A stretch of 19,912 nt of DNA, from NCBI GenBank assembly GCA_900088475.1, contig FLMG01001835.1:1-19912 (forward strand). Reading direction: 5' to 3'. Shown one piece after another: positions 17,677 through 19,912 of the stretch (its first letter is position 1; each line of letters starts with the position of its first letter). The notes beneath the pieces are model-generated. The model had not been told where the DNA came from, did no database searches, and was given only the letters and a program-made list of their open reading frames with translations. Made by a program: the position numbers and the translations under genes. This DNA comes from Hyphochytrium catenoides (Eukaryota > Sar > Hyphochytriomycetes > Hyphochytriales > Hyphochytriaceae).

Positions 17677-18574
17677 CTTCGTGCATAAATCCTCGGCTAC
17701 TAATCATCCCGACGACCCTTATGGCCCACTTGTTGGACAGCAGGCAACAAACCAAACGGAACAAACAAACCCAACCGACCAACACCCAATCAACCCTTTT
17801 AAAGAAGAAGACCATCACCCTTCTAGTAGTAGTGTTGACCGAATAATAGTGGCAGATGATCACCAGATAGTCGATGGAGAGCCAGTAAGTAATAATCGGC
17901 CTTCGTGAAACTCCATATTTCCCTGTTGTTCAAAAACTTCAGCGCTCGTCGGCGGAGGAGGGTCGTTGTTGTGCGAAGAGGCATAGTAACCTGTTAGGCA
18001 CCGAAAGGGAGGTAGAAAAAGTGGTGTTGTTGTTATTATAGACTCAAGACTTCCACTTGATGGAGAGCCACCCACAGCAGGAGATCGAGGGGAAATACAC
18101 GCTTCTCCTCCCCTCTCTTCTTCTTCTCCACTCTTTTCTGCTTCTTCTTCTTTTCCTGGTGCTGCGGCTGCTCCTTCTCCTGACATCGCCCCCTCGTTTG
18201 TTGACCGTGAGCAGGAGCAAGACTTTTTCCTCTCTCGAATTATTGGAGAGGAGGACGATCTTTCCGCCGCCGCCTCCTTGGTGGCCCCACAGTTGCTATC
18301 TTCAGTCAATCCCGGCCCTTGGGGGCCGGGTGAGGTCCTAGCTACTCTGCTCTTCCTTTCTTTTTGGCCAATTTTAGCTCTTTCTCCATTCTCTTTTGTT
18401 GCTTCGTAGTACATATTTGCTTCTCTTCTTCTTCTTCAAACAGTAGTCGATTACACAGTCTTTACTAACTTCTTGATAATAAAGGGCCACATCTCTGCTA
18501 AAAAAATAAAAATAAAAAGACTTACTCTTTCCTACAAGGAATTTATTGTTGGTGATCCATCATCATGTTGCTAA
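17677..18574 (+). CDS. Tentative multi-exon gene, unknown function
   Basis: Three same-strand segments look coding and have splice-like borders. Segment 1 is 17677-17884 (after TTATTATCAG; HKSSATNHPDDPYGPLVGQQ at its start, VADDHQIVDGEP at its end; donor GTAAGT). Segment 2 is about 18042/18068 to 18329 (Ser/Pro/Ala-rich, then FVDREQEQDFFLSRIIGEED; donor GTGAGG). Segment 3 is 18444-18574 (after a strong TTCTTCTTCTTCAAACAG; VDYTVFTNFLIIKGH and a Lys-rich stretch; stop TAA). The second junction is phase 1 on both sides. The first keeps frame only if the acceptor is GGAGAG|CC at 18067, which lacks a good pyrimidine tract. No start codon or family is identified. An ATG-initiated 184-codon frame on the opposite strand (18414-17860) competes. 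Confidence 0.25.
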
Positions 18575-19484
18575 GTAGTTCTGAGGGAAGAAGAGAGCCC
18601 AAATATATATCTACGATTTGTCTTGTTGTCACCCATCATAGAGGTCCGCCACCATCTCCACTTGCTGAATAAAAAGCAGGCATCTCGCAAACATCCTCAG
18701 CATATATTTGTGTTTAAAATAAGGCCTCGTATAGCTGGTGGAAATAGTAGAGCTTTATATAGCGTGTCGAAGGCCGCCGCTGCTTGTTGTTGTTTCATTC
18801 TTCACTTCGTCAGCAGATGATGTTGCCTTACCATTTTAAGGAAACCAACGAGAAACCAGAGAAAAGGAGCAGAAGAAGATAGAATAGTACGCTGCCAAGT
18901 GATTGCACTATACTCTTCTTTAGATGTTATAAGCGTTGCAAGTGACCGAAGACGAGGAGGGAGCAGCCCTAATAATATATATGAGGATAACCTATTGATG
19001 ATGATGATGAAGGTGGGTCGTCGTCGTCTCATCAACAGCAGCAAAGACCGGCATCATGCTCGGTAGGTCAGGGGATAGTGCCTCGTATCTCAGTACACTC
19101 CTTCTCATCCTTCTTCCGTCCTTCCATCCTTTCCTCTTTCGATTCTTTCTCTTCTTCTTCTCCATCTCTTCTTCTTCTCTTGGCCCTTGTCGTGTTTGTT
19201 GCTTCTTACTACTTCCTCGTCGAGAGGACGGTCTTCATCATCAATCTTGCTTGTTTATGCTTACTTTGTGTCGTCTTTATAAGTAGATATAAATAGCGTT
19301 GCAGTACTTACTTACTATCCTTCGGACTCTCGCAGTACATCAACAAGGGAAAGAAACACAGATACCAAGTACCAAGTAACACCCCCTGTTTACTACTTGC
19401 CACTTGCATCAAATGGTCGTACGTTTCATAGCTGGTAACGATATTCTCTTTGGGAGTTGAGTTGATTGGTGCCAAATAGTGAAA

Positions 19485-19531
<47 letters not shown>

Positions 19532-19760
19532 TGGAAGAACCTCTTTCCCACGGTTTTTCAACTTCTACAGTAGGAGGGGGAAGTACAGGCGGCAAAAATG
19601 TCTTCACCACCATCTCAGCGGAAGTGTTATCTGGGCAGGGAGCATGATGAGGGCGAAGTGTGGAGCTCAATGACAGAGGAGACTGAGGCAGGACGGGTCT
19701 GAAGGCAAACGCAGTTAGGTAAAGCCGTCGAGCGCGGCCCAGAGGCTGAGTGGAGGGATC
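18575..19760. other. Mostly unassigned; small hydrophobic frame
   Basis: Contains a plus-strand segment 19094-19296 (after TATCTCAG, ending TAG). Its C-terminal half is strongly hydrophobic, with two possible membrane helices (LLLLLALVVFVASYYFL and VFIINLACLCLLCVVFI), so it may be the last exon of a small membrane protein. Otherwise I see pyrimidine-rich and trinucleotide-like sequence and the (GA)20 tract. Confidence 0.25.
19489..19528 (+). repeat. (GA)20 microsatellite
   Basis: Forty uninterrupted bases of GA on the plus strand, about 230 nt upstream of the ATG of the partial gene at the right edge. The length is likely polymorphic. Confidence 0.97.
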
Positions 19761-19912
19761 ATGTCTCCTTACAATCCCCTCACACTGGCTAGTGCAAAGG
19801 TGCAACACCTAGGAGATGACAGCGATGGTCCTGAGGAGGAGCAGGAGGAGTCCGAGCTGCCAGAGGAAAGAGTTAGAGAAGTTAGAGGAGAGGAGGATGA
19901 GGACGAGGAGAC
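19761..19912 (+). CDS. Acidic protein, N-terminal part, cut by window end
   Basis: Opens at ATG 19761 and stays open for 50 codons to the window edge. The protein starts MSPYNPLTLASAKVQHLGDD and becomes very acidic (repeated Glu/Asp with a few Arg). The frame extends upstream to a TAG at 19716-19718 without another ATG. Acidic, disordered N-termini are common in nuclear and ribosome-biogenesis proteins, but no family can be named from this piece. The GA-rich codon use also means part of the open frame could reflect repeat-like composition. Confidence 0.42.
   Translation, partial: MSPYNPLTLASAKVQHLGDDSDGPEEEQEESELPEERVREVRGEEDEDEE

Noticed and set aside
19308-19808. Minus-strand 166-codon frame
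   Set aside because: It runs through the (GA)20 tract as a Ser-Leu run and overlaps the start of the plus-strand acidic gene; no family motif.

Overview
The window is nuclear DNA of a eukaryote, most likely a protist and probably a stramenopile (heterokont). Genes are split by many short GT-AG introns (46-263 nt where both ends could be fixed by protein homology). There are no bacterial-style operons or ribosome binding sites. One gene encodes the Cys/His 'WRKY19-like' repeat protein type that I know mainly from diatoms, oomycetes and algae. The stramenopile assignment is inference; I cannot name a species.

Three well-supported genes lie on the minus strand. 7911-9985 is an eight-exon ApaH-like (ALPH-type) metallophosphatase. 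10675-12459 is a three-exon amino acid/auxin permease (AAAP) transporter. 13884-15302 is a single-exon protein with eight zinc-finger-like repeats. I rebuilt the exons of the first two by hand from reading frame, intron phase and conserved family motifs; phases agree at every junction. All three point the same way but show no obvious shared pathway.

The left part (1-7900) is poorer in recognisable genes and rich in repeats. It holds a tRNA-like element with an internal pol III B box (571-655), the 5' part of a TNP2/CACTA-like transposase gene (831 to about 2421), and a Ser/Pro-rich hypothetical gene (3795-4337). An almost perfect 86-bp foldback inverted repeat (4494-4734) is followed at once by a degenerate tandem array of pyrimidine-rich units (about 4750-6750). 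Possible decayed coding material follows (7015-7838).

The right part (15300-19912) is dominated by a roughly 600-bp polypyrimidine tract with (CT)n, trinucleotide-like AT/TAG-rich DNA and a (GA)20 tract. It also holds a tentative plus-strand multi-exon gene (17677-18574) and the start of an acidic protein cut by the window edge (19761-19912).

The most unusual items are the foldback next to the tandem array, the GNKD variant of the usual GNHD motif in the phosphatase, a 46-nt intron in that gene, the tRNA-like element, and GA-rich sense-strand tracts upstream of two genes. I did not see a clearly new multi-gene system.
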